A stretch of 64,000 nt of DNA from Nematostella vectensis (lineage: Eukaryota; Cnidaria; Anthozoa; Actiniaria; Edwardsiidae): the NCBI RefSeq assembly GCF_932526225.1, contig NC_064047.1:6633501-6697500 (forward strand). The letters are read 5' to 3'. Both the position numbers and the translations under genes were made by a program. The notes beneath the pieces were generated by a model that saw only the letters and a program-made list of their open reading frames with translations, was not told the origin of the DNA and made no database searches. Below, in pieces: positions 1-10,999 of the stretch (position 1 is its first letter; every line of letters begins with the position of its first letter).

Positions 1-2715
1 GGATGAAGAGACATACTGGTGTATTGAGTTGTTCCCCGGCGATACGTTAGAAGATTTTCCCTCTCAGAAGCTGAAGAGGTTTTTCCTTGTCAGGTGAGTT
101 CAATGATCATTCCCATATCTCTTACAAAATGCATATACACTTATTGCTCGAATATGCACCTCCTTCCGAGGGCCTGGTCTAGAGGACTAATTTGGATAAG
201 CTCCCCAAAATTAAAGCCTCGCCTAAGCGTGTTATACTTAAAAGACTCCGATAATTAGGGAGTGGGTACGTTGCACAGGAAGAAACTAGAAGTGACAGTA
301 CCATCTGCTACAGCATTCTAACATCGAAAGCTTGTTTTGTTATGGTTCTGGGAATGTAAGAGAGGGTTTTTCTTCATTTATGGGACAAGAGAATATGTTA
401 TGATATATGATATAAATGCATGCGTAAAGAGATCACGTGACCTTTTTTTGGGTGGAAAATTCAAGCAAAAATAAACACAGAAATGATTGCCCTTTCTGAA
501 AAAAGTATTCTGGCTTTATACGATAAGCGTTAATTAAATTGCTTTTTGTTGCTGTTATTTTCCGCTAAAAGCCTAAGCGCGTGCTTGCTTGACACCAAAA
601 ATGTCACGTGATCTCTTGGCGCAAGTCCCCTATTAATTGATCCACAGCTGATAGATGTCACTTGAAGTGATTGACATTTGTTTGATTGACAGGTTTATGT
701 TGAACTTCGCGTGTCCGGGGATCATCATGGTGGCAGCGTACGGAGCCCTCGCCTGCAAACTCCGCCTTCGCGTCTCAACACGCATGCGCTGTGACAAGTG
801 CAAAACGAATCTTCGCCCATTAAGTAAGAACAAAAGGGATCTAACATTTCAGTCCCTTCCGTTCTGTCCGGGATCCCTGTGGTTTGCCTCGAGGCAAAAG
901 GGAAGGAAGAGATTTCCGGATGGCGTCACATCATCAATCACAGGAAACCCGAAACACCCATCCCCCAATAATAAACAAACAAACAAACGAACAAACGAAC
1001 GAACGAACGAACGAACGAACGAACGAACGAACGAACGAACGAACGAACAAACAAACAAAGAGACAATAAAAAGGAGAAAAAAATAAACAAAAGTAGGCAA
1101 AGGACTAGGGCTGGGGAATCTAACTAAGAAGACTAGCGACCACGGGCGTCATCTACTTATCTTTCCTATGTTCTCTGACATACATGTATACCCTATTTAG
1201 CGACCACCACCTTTATCTACTTATCTCTCTTATTTTCTTTGACAAGCATGTATCCCCTCTTTTGCGACCACCACCATCATCTACTTATCTTTCCTATGTT
1301 CTCTAACATACATGTATACCCTCTTTAGCGACCACGAGCGTCATCTACTTATCTCTCCTTGGTAAGCTTGTATCCCCTCTTTAGCGACCACAACCATAAT
1401 CTGCTTCTCCCTCCTATGTTTTCTGACATACACGTATCCCTTCTTTAGCGACCACGAGCGTCATCTACTTGTCCAAGTCCAAGAACACCGAAAACTCACC
1501 GACTCCACCAATCTCTATGATAGTCGTGACATCGCCGTCTTCTGAGGCCCTAGAGCATGCTGGGAGTAGTTCAAAGTCCACTGATACAGCGCCTGAACAG
1601 AACTCAATGGAGAGAGATCTTCTGCGCATGATCTATGCTATCATTGTCATCTATCTCGTGTGTTATTTGCCATATCAGATTTTCTTTCTATTAGAATACT
1701 TCAAGGTACGAATATTCCACAGTTTTTGCGAACGCAGTGGCTATGTGCCCGGCAGTCGGGAAAGGTCTTCAATGGACTAAATGCCGACAGTTTTTAATTT
1801 CTTTTTTTTTTCTATAGTGTACATAGACAACGGAAAACATTCAACACCTACAACAAAGCTCAATTCCGATCCGCTTGCTCTTTCTAAACAAATATATAAT
1901 ATTTTGAACTAACTAGGTCAAAAAAATACTGGGTTATTTGAATAACTTAAGAACTTTTGGTCCATCGAGGACCTTCCCCGACTGTCGGGCATATAGGTGA
2001 TGTTACACGCGTCGTTTGCAACATCGCTTTTCTCGCAACAAATGACGCCACCATTTTCGGGGTACGTGTTACACGAATAGTTTTGCAACAAAATGGTTTT
2101 TTTGCAAAAAAAAATTCTAGAGCCCAGGCTCTGCGCGCCCACATTTTGTTGACGCGATCTTATTTGCATGCCCAAAACAAGATGGATTGGGTTTTGTTGC
2201 ACAAAAAAACGACGACGTGATGTTACACGGATCCTGCAACATGTTGCAAAACAAAATGTTGCGTAAAAAAACGAGGCGGAAGACCATGTTACACGGCAAT
2301 CGTCTTTTCGTGCAGCATGGTGCGCGAAAAAACGATGGTGCAAAACGACGCGTGTAACATCACCTTATAGTCACGGAGTTTTGTGAAACGTCAAACGACA
2401 AATAGTTTTTTCCTCCGTTATGTTATCTATTTCTATTTCCATTTGTTTGATTTTCCCTTTTTTCGTTCCTTTTGTTTTTTCTTGATTCCTTTTCAGGTTT
2501 TTTTTCAACTAGCTAAAAAAAACACTCATTTGATTATTTAATTGCGTTAATTTTAGGCTGTCACGCCAAGATGGCGTTACTTTGACGTCACGCGGGAGTA
2601 TTTGTACCTGATCACGTGTTTCCCAAGTGCGCTTCACCCTTTGTGCTATGGCACCATGTGTCCTTTCTACGCCATGGCATTCTCACGGCTAATACTCTGC
2701 AAGAAAACCCGCTGA
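1..2715 (+). CDS. Class A (rhodopsin-like) GPCR, 3' part, four exons, 5' end outside window
   Basis: Four exons join in phase: 1-93, 693-823, 1449-1705 and 2557-2715 (TGA at 2713-2715). The peptide begins in extracellular loop 2 with the conserved Cys in the context YWCIEL. TM5 follows (NFACPGIIMVAAYGALACKL, Pro at the 5.50 site), then a Ser/Thr-rich third intracellular loop, TM6 (IYAIIVIYLVCYLPYQ, the CWxP site reading CYLP) and TM7 ending SALHPLCYG. It then stops shortly after a Cys/Lys-rich tail, LILCKKTR. This is a plasma-membrane G-protein-coupled receptor; the loop 2 and TM6 style resembles neuropeptide receptors, but the ligand is unknown. The NPxxY Asn is replaced by His. The third exon's acceptor lies inside a tandem repeat, and the last intron holds two abutting foldback elements. 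Exons 1, 3 and 4 are firm; the donor at 823 was chosen by phase and consensus. Confidence 0.8.
962..1056. repeat. Tetranucleotide microsatellite (AAAC/GAAC)n
   Basis: AAAC units run into GAAC units (about 20 copies) and back into AAAC. It lies in the GPCR intron 824-1448. The arginine/threonine- and serine/phenylalanine-rich reading frames across it on both strands are repeat artefacts. Confidence 0.95.
1128..1476 (+). repeat. Degenerate tandem repeat, about 60-66 bp unit, ending at a splice acceptor
   Basis: Each unit carries TAGCGACCAC, then a CATCTACTTATC segment and a pyrimidine-rich segment ending TATCCC-CTCTTTAG. At least five units are visible. The last unit's CCCTTCTTTAG supplies the acceptor used for the GPCR exon starting at 1449. 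Confidence 0.8.
1741..1994. mobile_element. Foldback element F (MITE-like) in GPCR intron
   Basis: The left arm has TGCCCGGCAGTCGGGAAAGG, then TCTTCAATGGAC. The right arm, read on the other strand, has ATGCCCGACAGTCGGGGAAGG in imperfect form and the matching TCC-CGATGGACC. Related sequence with CCCGACAG and AATTGTCGACCTAGTG recurs at 46310-46640. It abuts the next foldback element with no spacer. Confidence 0.65.
1995..2365. mobile_element. Foldback element E (MITE-like), TIR AGGTGATGTTACACG
   Basis: Terminal inverted repeats AGGTGATGTTACACGCGTCG and its complement bound 371 bp. Further internal short repeats containing TGTTACACG occur at about 2065, 2222 and 2288. It is flanked by TAT on both sides, a possible target-site duplication. 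It sits in the last GPCR intron. Confidence 0.8.
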
Positions 2716-2845
2716 CGCACCTGCTGATCACGGCATGAAAATCCGCTGACCCTACACTTTTCTACACCATGGCCTCCTCGCAGCTCATGCTCTGCAAGAA
2801 AGAACGCTGACCACGGCTGAGCTTTTCAAGAAAAAACCGCTGAGC
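2655..2845 (+). repeat. Tandem degenerate copies of the GPCR last-exon tail
   Basis: The terminal coding segment beginning TTTCTACGCCATGGC (about 2657) and ending CTCTGCAAGAAAACCCGCTGA recurs after the stop. One copy starts TTTCTACACCATGGC at about 2758 and ends in CTCTGCAAGAAAGAACGCTGA. A shorter fragment, TTTTCAAGAAAAAACCGCTGA, follows near 2823. They lie downstream of the first in-frame stop, so they would be 3' UTR or dead duplicates. Confidence 0.75.
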
Positions 2846-4565
2846 AGTTGTGAACTTTTTCTTCACTATGACCTTTTCACGTCGCATGAAAAAAAAAAGA
2901 AGAAGAATATACAACAAAAAGCTATCCGTCAAGAAATTGTGAGTTGACGTATTTGCTGGTTCATTCAATGTCAAAGCGAACAATGGTTGCCAGCAAATAC
3001 AAGACCCGTGGGTAACTTTTCTAACGAAATATAAAAATTAACGCTACGCTAACTGTAGCCTGCAAGCCAGTCCTTTCGCGTCCCCAGTGCAAAATAACAA
3101 TATACGCAGTAGGCGCTCGTTAGGTCGGGTTTCCCTCAAGGTCGGGTAAGCACTCGGAGATAGTTCGGAGAAACCGCAGCCTTCGGCATTCACGCCTAGT
3201 CGCGCCTAATTTTGGGACTTTACGCAAAAGGAGAGACCTCTGTTAATAATTTATTGCTTGCCTTGCTTCTTGTTTTCATAAAAAGATAAATGTAAATAGT
3301 ATCTATAATAACATGGAAAAAAAGCAAAATATATTGTTTATAACATTAATAGAAAGCTTTAGACCACAACAGGAATTTTGTTTCAGCCTGTTGAAATAAG
3401 CATAGTATTTGAAGATTCCTTAATAAGCAATTCCTTGTACTCGAGTGACTTCACAAGCGCCTCATTAAATATGCGAGCATGAGGTGGTGGTACTCGGAGA
3501 GAATCAAAGCGTGCGCTTGCACAACGGCGGCCATGTTGGTTTGTTTGACCACCACTTCATAAACCGGAAGTTAACGCACAAAAGAAAGTCACGTGACTGA
3601 ATACAAGCAATTACCCACTTTTGTCTGCCAAGGGAGGGGAGGGGGGGTGCACCCTCCTTCTCTAAAAAATAGCGATACGCCCCTGGTTGAAATGGATTGT
3701 TCTCCGAAGAACGTCCGCAACGTTAGTTATTCAAAACTCCTGTTGTAGTTTTTTTTGTTTGTTTGATATATACGACTTCCCGGTCTTCTGAAGATACCCA
3801 GAAAAACCAGCTATTTAGTGTGCTTTGCCTTATTGTTTTATAAAGAAAAGTTAGCTTAAACTTGATATAGTTTTATAACATAAATATATAAATATAAATA
3901 TTATATAGTATATAATGTAGAATAATGTTTCTTTTTGCAGGAAAATTCACTACCATGCATATTTAACAATATTTCTAATCAGATAATATTTGCATTTTAA
4001 TGAGCTTATAACCATTTGGTTATACGATGTTTGAGAAGTGCAAAGTTCTTGGGCGCCAGATGTCAACATAAATAGTCTGGTTTAACTTGTGCTTTTTAGT
4101 AGGCAAGCATTGCAATTGTATGACATCAAATATGAAATGATTAATCGAAACCTTGGATTATAATCTTAGTCTGAAACCATATCAATCAGTGGCTGTCTTT
4201 TTTCCCTAAATGGAGTAAGCGGCGGCCTGTGATATCATAAAACGCTAGGGCTTGGGCCTGTTTTAGATGCTTTCTAAATGGTCTCCTGGGTAAGCGGAGG
4301 CCTGTGATATCATTAAACGCTAGGGCCTGGATCTTTTTTTCAAGATGCCTGCAAGCAAGATATCAGAAAACATGAATTTTCAGCAATTTTAATTTTTGAG
4401 AATTATCGGGGAAATTGGGCTTTAAAAAATGCCTTCGCGTGAAAATCTGAAATCAAAGAATTCACCCAATTTCTTTAAATGTCGCACATTATTCAGGATA
4501 ATTTAAGAAAACTTTATCAGACCTTCATATCGACTTTTTTTTTAATTGAAGAGGGCCGTACCACA
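2716..4565. other. Gene-free stretch downstream of the GPCR
   Basis: After the duplicated tail this is AT-rich DNA with no open frame of note. A G-rich relic with GGGGGGGTGCACCCTCC (3630-3690) resembles the poly-G/C interspersed sequences elsewhere. Two direct copies of AAACGCTAGGGCYTGG with flanking AAGCGGMGGCCTGTGATATC lie at 4210-4335. Confidence 0.6.
4210..4335. repeat. Direct repeat containing GGCCTGTGATATCAT / AAACGCTAGGGC
   Basis: Two copies of about 50 bp lie near 4215-4265 and 4290-4335. A third, partial copy (AAAACGCTAGGGTCTGGGCC) lies at about 26412-26455, so it is a dispersed repeat. Confidence 0.7.
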
Positions 4566-4824
4566 TACAGTCGATTGACAAAAGGTTGTCCTCAACCGGC
4601 TCCACGACTACGCGACAAGCCCGCATGTAAGCATGGATAAAAACCACTGAAGCGTCTAGCTGCATATATTAGCCATCGCATATACGGTAAGACTGTGAGA
4701 CTGAAGTTATGCGTTGGCTAATATATGCAGCTAATCGCTTCAGTGCTTTTTAACCATGCTTACATGCAGGCTTGTCGCGTAGTCGCAAAGCTGGTTCAAG
4801 ACAACCTTTTGTCAATCAACTGTA
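4566..4824. mobile_element. MITE family A, short copy, TA-flanked foldback
   Basis: The ends are TA|CAGTCGATTGACAAAAGG and CCTTTTGTCAATCAACTG|TA. The arms pair for most of about 110 bp, including CATATATTAGCC and its complement, around a loop of about 30 bp. TA target-site duplication and CAGT termini suggest a Tc1/mariner-type non-autonomous element. A longer sibling lies at 44569-45033. Confidence 0.9.
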
Positions 4825-5196
4825 TAAGAGCCGATGGAAGTCGAAGTTCTAAAATTATAAGGCAATGACCAGAAAGGGTGTGGCTACCCCCCAGTTTTGT
4901 TAAATCTCTTAACTTGCCCCTCACTATTTCGAGGCCTGTTACGGCGTTGTTGAACACATTCTTACAAAGTGAAGCGGAAAGTTCTCGTACAAGTAAACGT
5001 CCATTCTCCGTTTATTTATTACATAAATACAACTATACAAATTGTAAAGTATGAACTATTTAATTCAAAAGAAGGACAGCAGAAGCTTTCAAAGCTTTGA
5101 AATTTTCCATCCATTTGTAATTAATAACGGAGAACAGCGGTTGAACGGACGAAACCATGCGCAAAATACCATGCTACTCAATGTCGGCGCATGGCT
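4825..5196. other. Short gene-free stretch between MITE and GPCR stop
   Basis: No conserved frame is seen. It is probably the 3' flank or 3' UTR of the minus-strand GPCR that ends at 5197. Confidence 0.5.
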
Positions 5197-6249
5197 TCAT
5201 TCAGTAGCGCTGACCACTATAATCGCGGGCTGGATCCTAGTCCGTTTTTTCTTCAGCCGCGCGATCCAATCACTGAGCCTGTCATAGAATTTTATTACTT
5301 CGTGTTTTATTAAGCGGTTCAAGTACCCATACACGTAAGGGTTTACGAGACCATTTGCATAATACAAATATGACGTCACTTCCGTCGCCACGACTGATAC
5401 CTGAGCTCCCCGAAAGAAGGACAGCAAATTGAGAAACACCAATGGCGTCCAGAACAAAAACAACACACCGACCACTACAGCGAGTGTCAAAGCCGTCTTA
5501 ATTTCCGACTTCATCGCCGAGTGAGGCTTCCGAAGGCAGACCGGACCGGATACAGCCGCAGCCGAAACCTTTCCGACCGCAGTGTCATGATCTACCGGAG
5601 TCACTACGCTTGCTTCCCGAAGATTGACAGCCTGAACTTCGAGTCGAATCTGGCGGGAATGTCTCCAGGCGACTTTTATGATTCTCGAGTACAGAAAGAG
5701 TATGGCGAATAGCGGTAAAAAGTACACTGTTGCGAGTCTGAAGTATGTAAAGCTCGGTAGAACAATGTGATCTGTCTCACAGAGCCATAGTCCGGGTAAA
5801 AACGAGTATTTTCCCCAGCCGAAGAATGGAAAACACGAGGATATTGTAGAATAGACCCACAGTAACGCTATGCAGATTGCAGTTTTTGTTCCTGTAACGG
5901 ACCCGTTGTATTGCAGAGACCATAATATCGCCAAATATCTGTCCACGGTTATCGACAGCAGAGTAAGCACAGATGCCGTACAAAGTGTGTTTTGAAGGAA
6001 TCCAATCACAACACAACCAGGTCGGCCGAACACCCAGCGATGGTAGATGATTCCAGGAATTCTGAAGGGAAGCAGTAGAAGTGCTATTAAAATGTCAGTC
6101 ACGGCGAGATTAGCCAATAGGAAGCCGGTTGGACAATGAAGTCTGCGTACTCGGTAGATGACAAGGCAAATCACGGCATTGCCAAATATGGTCAAAAGCA
6201 TCATTAGCGACGTCAATAGTATTTGACAGATGTCAGCGGCGTCATTCAT
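5197..6249 (-). CDS. Intronless class A (rhodopsin-like) GPCR, orphan
   Basis: One 350-codon frame encodes a full seven-helix receptor. It has TM1 FGNAVICL, TM2 LANLAVTDILIALLLLPF (D52 = 2.50), C79 at 3.25 paired with Cys in loop 2 (LWLCETD), D103-R104-Y105, TM6 LFLFWTPLVFLNLL and TM7 NGLVNPYVYGYLN (NPxxY at 303-307). Position 3.32 is Gln86, not Asp, which argues against an amine receptor and fits peptide or other non-amine ligands. Intracellular loop 3 is moderately long, and the tail holds an amphipathic helix 8 and basic KKKRTR. The Met at 6249 leaves a very short N-terminus and is the first in frame; no signal peptide is expected. The ligand and subfamily cannot be named from sequence. 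It converges with the plus-strand GPCR to its left but is not an obvious tandem duplicate of it. Confidence 0.95.
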   Translation of the reverse strand: MNDAADICQILLTSLMMLLTIFGNAVICLVIYRVRRLHCPTGFLLANLAVTDILIALLLLPFRIPGIIYHRWVFGRPGCVVIGFLQNTLCTASVLTLLSITVDRYLAILWSLQYNGSVTGTKTAICIALLWVYSTISSCFPFFGWGKYSFLPGLWLCETDHIVLPSFTYFRLATVYFLPLFAILFLYSRIIKVAWRHSRQIRLEVQAVNLREASVVTPVDHDTAVGKVSAAAVSGPVCLRKPHSAMKSEIKTALTLAVVVGVLFLFWTPLVFLNLLSFFRGAQVSVVATEVTSYLYYANGLVNPYVYGYLNRLIKHEVIKFYDRLSDWIARLKKKRTRIQPAIIVVSATE

Positions 6250-7165
6250 TGGTGGATGCGCCAGGTCGGTCTAGTATTATGCGTCTACTCACATCTGTGA
6301 TGGAGTTTAAAACAATCCTGCAGATTAAAACGAAATAGAAGGATTTTTGTTTAATCCCATCTTAGATAAAAAGCTTAGAGTAATAGTTGATATGAGTTAC
6401 TGGCGGTATATAGAAGGGAAACTAAATACTATGACTTTCAGTATAGTGCACAACGAGGAAGTAAATTCTGTCCTAGCAACACCTGCTGCTTTCTTTGTGT
6501 TATATTTTTAGCAGTGATTAAAGAAAACGTCGAGACGTTTAAGGCTATGAAATAACAAGAAAATACAGGCCACTTGAAATGTATACTCGCGTTTTATGAT
6601 TTAAAATCTCGTTTTTTCACTGGGAAAATAATTCTCATCAACGTTTGTCTAATATCTTTTCTTTTTTTCTTTTAAACCACATCTTAAAACTAATTACAAG
6701 AAAACAAAACGTCAGATTGTTCTAGATTGAATGATTAAAATAAGAATACACAAATAAAGGTCAAACACGTTGATTGTCTTACCAAAGTACGAATAAAAAA
6801 GAACAAAAGACGACCATACTTTGTATAAAGCAACGTTTGGATTGCTTACCGAAATAAAAACCTTGTTTCTAACGAACGGGCTCATCCGTAGGCTTCTTGT
6901 TACTGATGACACTGGTTACATTTGTCTACAAAGGAAAAATGAAAGAAGATTTGTATCCTCCCTTGATCTGGGGAAGTTATTAATCATAGGTAATCCACGG
7001 TAATACAGAAGAATTAGCGCGTAACCATGTGGGATCTAGCAGACATATAATATCCTCGAATGATTAATCTAGAACGCATCCTCCTTAAGGCTAGTGATGC
7101 TATCAAATGGTAGCAAATGACATGCGCAGTTAATTTTAGGAGCTTCTTGCTCTGAAACGATATAA
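6250..7165. other. Gene-free stretch upstream of GPCR
   Basis: This is AT-rich. It must hold the minus-strand GPCR promoter and any 5' UTR near 6250-6500, but no clear TATA box or exon was found. Nothing else was recognised. Confidence 0.4.
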
Positions 7166-7167
7166 AT

Positions 7168-7975
7168 AGACCGGGAACCAGATTTGGGTTACCGGGAACC
7201 AGATTGGGTTACCGGGAACCAGATTGGGTTACCAGGAACCAGATTTGGGTTACCAGGAACCAGATTTGGGTTACCGGGAACCAGATTGGGTTACCGGGAA
7301 CCAGATTGGGTTACCAGGAACCAGATTTGGGTTACCAGGAACCAGATTTGGGTTACCGGGAACCAGATTCAGGTTACCAGGAACCAGATTTGGGTTACCG
7401 GGAACCAGATTTGGGTTACCGGGAACCAGATTTGGGTTACCGGGAACCAGATTTGGGTTACCGGGAACCAGATTGGGTTACCAGGAACCAGATTTGGGTT
7501 ACCAGGAACCAGATTTGGGTTACCGGGAACCAGATTGGGTTACCAGGAACCAGATTTGGGTTACCAGGAACCAGATTTGGGTTACCAGGAACCAGATTTG
7601 GGTTACCGGGAACCAGATTGGGTTACCGGGAACCAGATTGGGTTACCAGGAACCAGATTTGGGTTACCAGGAACCAGATTTGGGTTACCGGGAACCAGAT
7701 TCAGGTTACCAGGAACCAGATTTGGGTTACCGGGAACCAGATTTGGGTTACCAGGAACCAGATTTGGGTTACCGGGAACCAGATTTGGGTTACCGGGATC
7801 TAAATTTGGGTTACCGGGAGCCAGATTTGGTTACCGGGAACCAGATTTGGGTTACCTGGAACCAGATTTGGGTTACCGGGAACCAGATTTGGGTTACCGG
7901 GAACTAGATTTGGGTTACCGGGAACCAGATTTGGGCTATCTGGAACCAGATTTATGCTATCGGGAATTGAAATCG
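7168..7975. repeat. Minisatellite, 20/21-bp unit TTACCGGGAACCAGATT(T)GGG
   Basis: About 40 copies occur in direct orientation. Units alternate between 20 and 21 bp (GATTGGG or GATTTGGG) and between CGGGAACC and CAGGAACC variants. Blocks of variants recur in the same order, as in expansion by unequal exchange. All three plus frames are open for long distances because no unit contains a stop; these reading frames are artefacts of the repeat, not genes. Confidence 0.97.
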
Positions 7976-8219
7976 AGGAGTAAAAGCTGCAGGGAAGATG
8001 GAATTGGGGAATAAAAACAACCAGCAAAAAAGGCGGTATAGGAGAACAAAAGCGACAAGGAAGAAGGGATTCAGAGCTCTCTTCAGGAACATGCCCCTAG
8101 TGACATGACGGGCGTGACTCTGTTACCCTGTGACGAAATCACCAGTCATGCAATATCATTATCATTTACAATAGGATTCAGGTAGTAGATGTCATGAGGA
8201 AGTCAGCAGCATTACTGAT

Positions 8220-8620
8220 AAGAGTGAGTTTACAAGTTACGTGACAAGTGTCAATCAATAAAGTGCTACACAGTAGAGAGTCACGCAGTTAATTCACACA
8301 GAAAAATGCCACGCAGTAAATTTTACCCAGTAGTATCACGCAGTGAGTGTCACATAATAGTGTAACGCAGTAGTCAGAGTGTCACACAGTAGAGTGTCAC
8401 ACAGGAGAGTTTTGCGCAGCGCACTAGAGTGTCACGCAGTAGATTGTCACGCAGTATTGTCACGCAATAGAGTGTCACACAGTAGAGTGTCACGCAGTAG
8501 TGTCACGCAATAGTGTTGCGCAGCGCAGTAGAATTTCGCACAGTAGTGTAACGCAGTAGAGTGTCACGCAGTAGAGTTTTGCGCAGCGCAGTAGAGTGTC
8601 ACAAGATTGTCTCACGTTTG
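8220..8620. repeat. Short-unit degenerate minisatellite, GTCACGCAGTAGAGT type
   Basis: Some 20 imperfect units of about 13-20 bp are built from GTCACRCAGTAG and TTTTGCGCAGCGCAGTAG. Sequence divergence rises toward the left end near 8220. No coding potential is seen. Confidence 0.9.
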
Positions 8621-10990
8621 TGAATCGCAAGTGATGCTGCAAGACACTAAAAGATGAAGGAGCGTCAATGAAAACTGGTTAAAATTGGTTAAAATTTATT
8701 ATAATAAAGCGATGTCGGAATTCAATAAAAAGGTTATATAAATAAATTGAAGCAAAATAAAGTTCGATAAAGTAACAGGTGAAAATAACTCATACATAGT
8801 AAATTTAGATTTTGATGAAAAAAAACCCTGAAAAATAAAATAAATCCGAATAAAAAAAAGATAAATAAATGGAAGAGAGTGTGGAAACTTCACCTCACTA
8901 AGCGCACATCAAATATTGCAGTTTTCGAAATTTGTCTACACGCACACAACCCTAGAAAAAATAAGTAAAAATATTACAAGACCTCCTTAAGCCTGTGACA
9001 AACCATTGAATTACTTAGTACTATTTATTCCTGCAAAACTGAGCGGCGCGCGTAACAAAAAGCCGGTAAGAATCTCTAAAGGGATTAAAGCGCATTCTAA
9101 GGAGGATTTCATGCGAATTTGTCATATTACCATACTATAACAAGACGGAATATTATCATCTACTTTAGCCTGAGTTATAGGAAATAAAAAAAAGAGAAAT
9201 CGAATTAGATTTCTCAAGAAGTCTGTTTACAAACCAGAAACTGTTTACTTGAAATGCATTATTAAACAAAAATAAAACATAAATTCATATGTATATCATA
9301 ACTTTTAAAAACAGGAAAATATTCACTCTAATCAAAGAGAAATCAAACTACAAAGACATTACAATAGTTAAATATGGTGATAACAAAATACAAAAACGTC
9401 GAATGGATACTCTTTAGATGAAATCATGATTTGGTGAAAAAATTCTAAACATAAACAGAAATACTTGAAAATGGTTAAAAGAAAATTAAAGAAAGTTACT
9501 ATAAAAAAAAACAAATTCGTTGAATAAACGCACCACATTGCAGGAAAAGTCACCAAGAGCACAAAATACCGCTAAAAACCGATTATTGCTTCCTAAATCG
9601 AGGCAAATACAACTTATTCGATATTGATTCACATAATATCTTTCATGATATATCCTAGAAAAAAGTTGTTTCAGGAAATGACACATTGCAAAAATTGCCT
9701 TGAGAAATAAACCAGGAGGAAACGTGTTTTTGATAAATAGAAAATAGATTAGAGCGGAATAGACCGATGAAAATAGAACGAGCAATAGATTTATAGTGTT
9801 GGAGCAATAACACGTATTTGGTTTAAAGTTAATTGGTGCCAAGAAGGTAATATCATCGAAAGAATTTCGTCAAAATCATGTCATAGGCATTCTTTTAAGC
9901 CCTAAATTGTCTTTTAGACTATAGATTTGATATCACTTTCCTCAATACTCTTCGAAGCAAGGATGTTGGCATTCCGTACAAAATATTTGCTTTCTATGAA
10001 TTTTTCTTTTCGCGACTGTTTGAGAATTATGGATTAGATCAACAAAACCTATGCAATTTTGTTTTCGCCCCCTTCGATTCGCTCAGTCCTAAAACCCTTC
10101 CTGGTCCGGTGTATCCTACCACGCAAACACAAGGATTGCTGGAAGGGTAAAGAAGGTAAAAAAATACTATGTAAACAGTTATTCAAAAAGTAATAGAAAA
10201 ATAATTCGAAACCTTTTTTTCACATTTCACTCACCAATACAATAAACTCTATAGATGACAGCATCAATAAACCTTAAACGAGAGTTAAACTAAAATAGAC
10301 TAAAAACCTTAAACTAAGACACGGAATAACTGTTTTACCTATTTTATGGTGGTCACCCTTACGTTGTGTATGCCAATTCGTGGCTCTTGGATTCGCAATG
10401 CCGTTTTTAAAGAATACGAGTATGTTTACGTCAAGAAAGCAGATGTCCTCCTATTAATACCATCAGCACACGATCAACCTTACCACCTGCATCCAAACTT
10501 ACAGCGGCAAAGTCCAGCCTTGTTTAATAAAAGCGTTGTTTAATTGCTCAAAATGCACTTTAGGTCCAGAGACTATAAGTGCAAATACGGAAAAATAAAT
10601 AATTTTCTGCCTTTAATTTCTTGTAAAAGGTTTTGAATGAGAGTCTTTGCGGGGGTGGTGATAAAGACGTTTGCAGTCATTCTGTCTTCTATGCGTTTGT
10701 ATATTAAAAACATAGGCGCAAGGGGGTGGGTGGCTTAGCAAACTTCCTTATTAATAAAGATTTCAAATGAAAACTGATCTTTTTAGCAGATTCATCAAAT
10801 GGTTCTACTTGTTTTCACGATAAACTTCAGGAAAATCAAAAGGAAAAAAAAATAATTTGTAATTAGGTAAAATAGGAAATTCGATCACTTGAATATTGCT
10901 AAAAGCATTCGAGTACTGCCTTAGAATTGTGAATACAGAAAAATGTGCAAGTATGCGTTTTGTTACGTAAACTGTAATCTAAAATCAAGT
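8621..10990. other. Gene-free AT-rich stretch
   Basis: Only low-complexity A/T-rich frames are present, for example hydrophobic Phe/Leu-rich minus-strand frames at 9368-9842 that reflect poly-A content. No splice-consistent exon, RNA gene or named repeat was recognised. Confidence 0.5.
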
Positions 10991-10999
10991 GGATTGCAA

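Noticed and set aside
7184..8014. Long plus-strand frames of 199-276 codons in three registers
   Set aside because: They are translations of a 20/21-bp minisatellite lacking stops; the peptide is the same motif in each frame.
9486..9842. A 118-codon minus-strand membrane-like protein
   Set aside because: It is a hydrophobic frame caused by A/T-rich DNA, with no homologous pattern.
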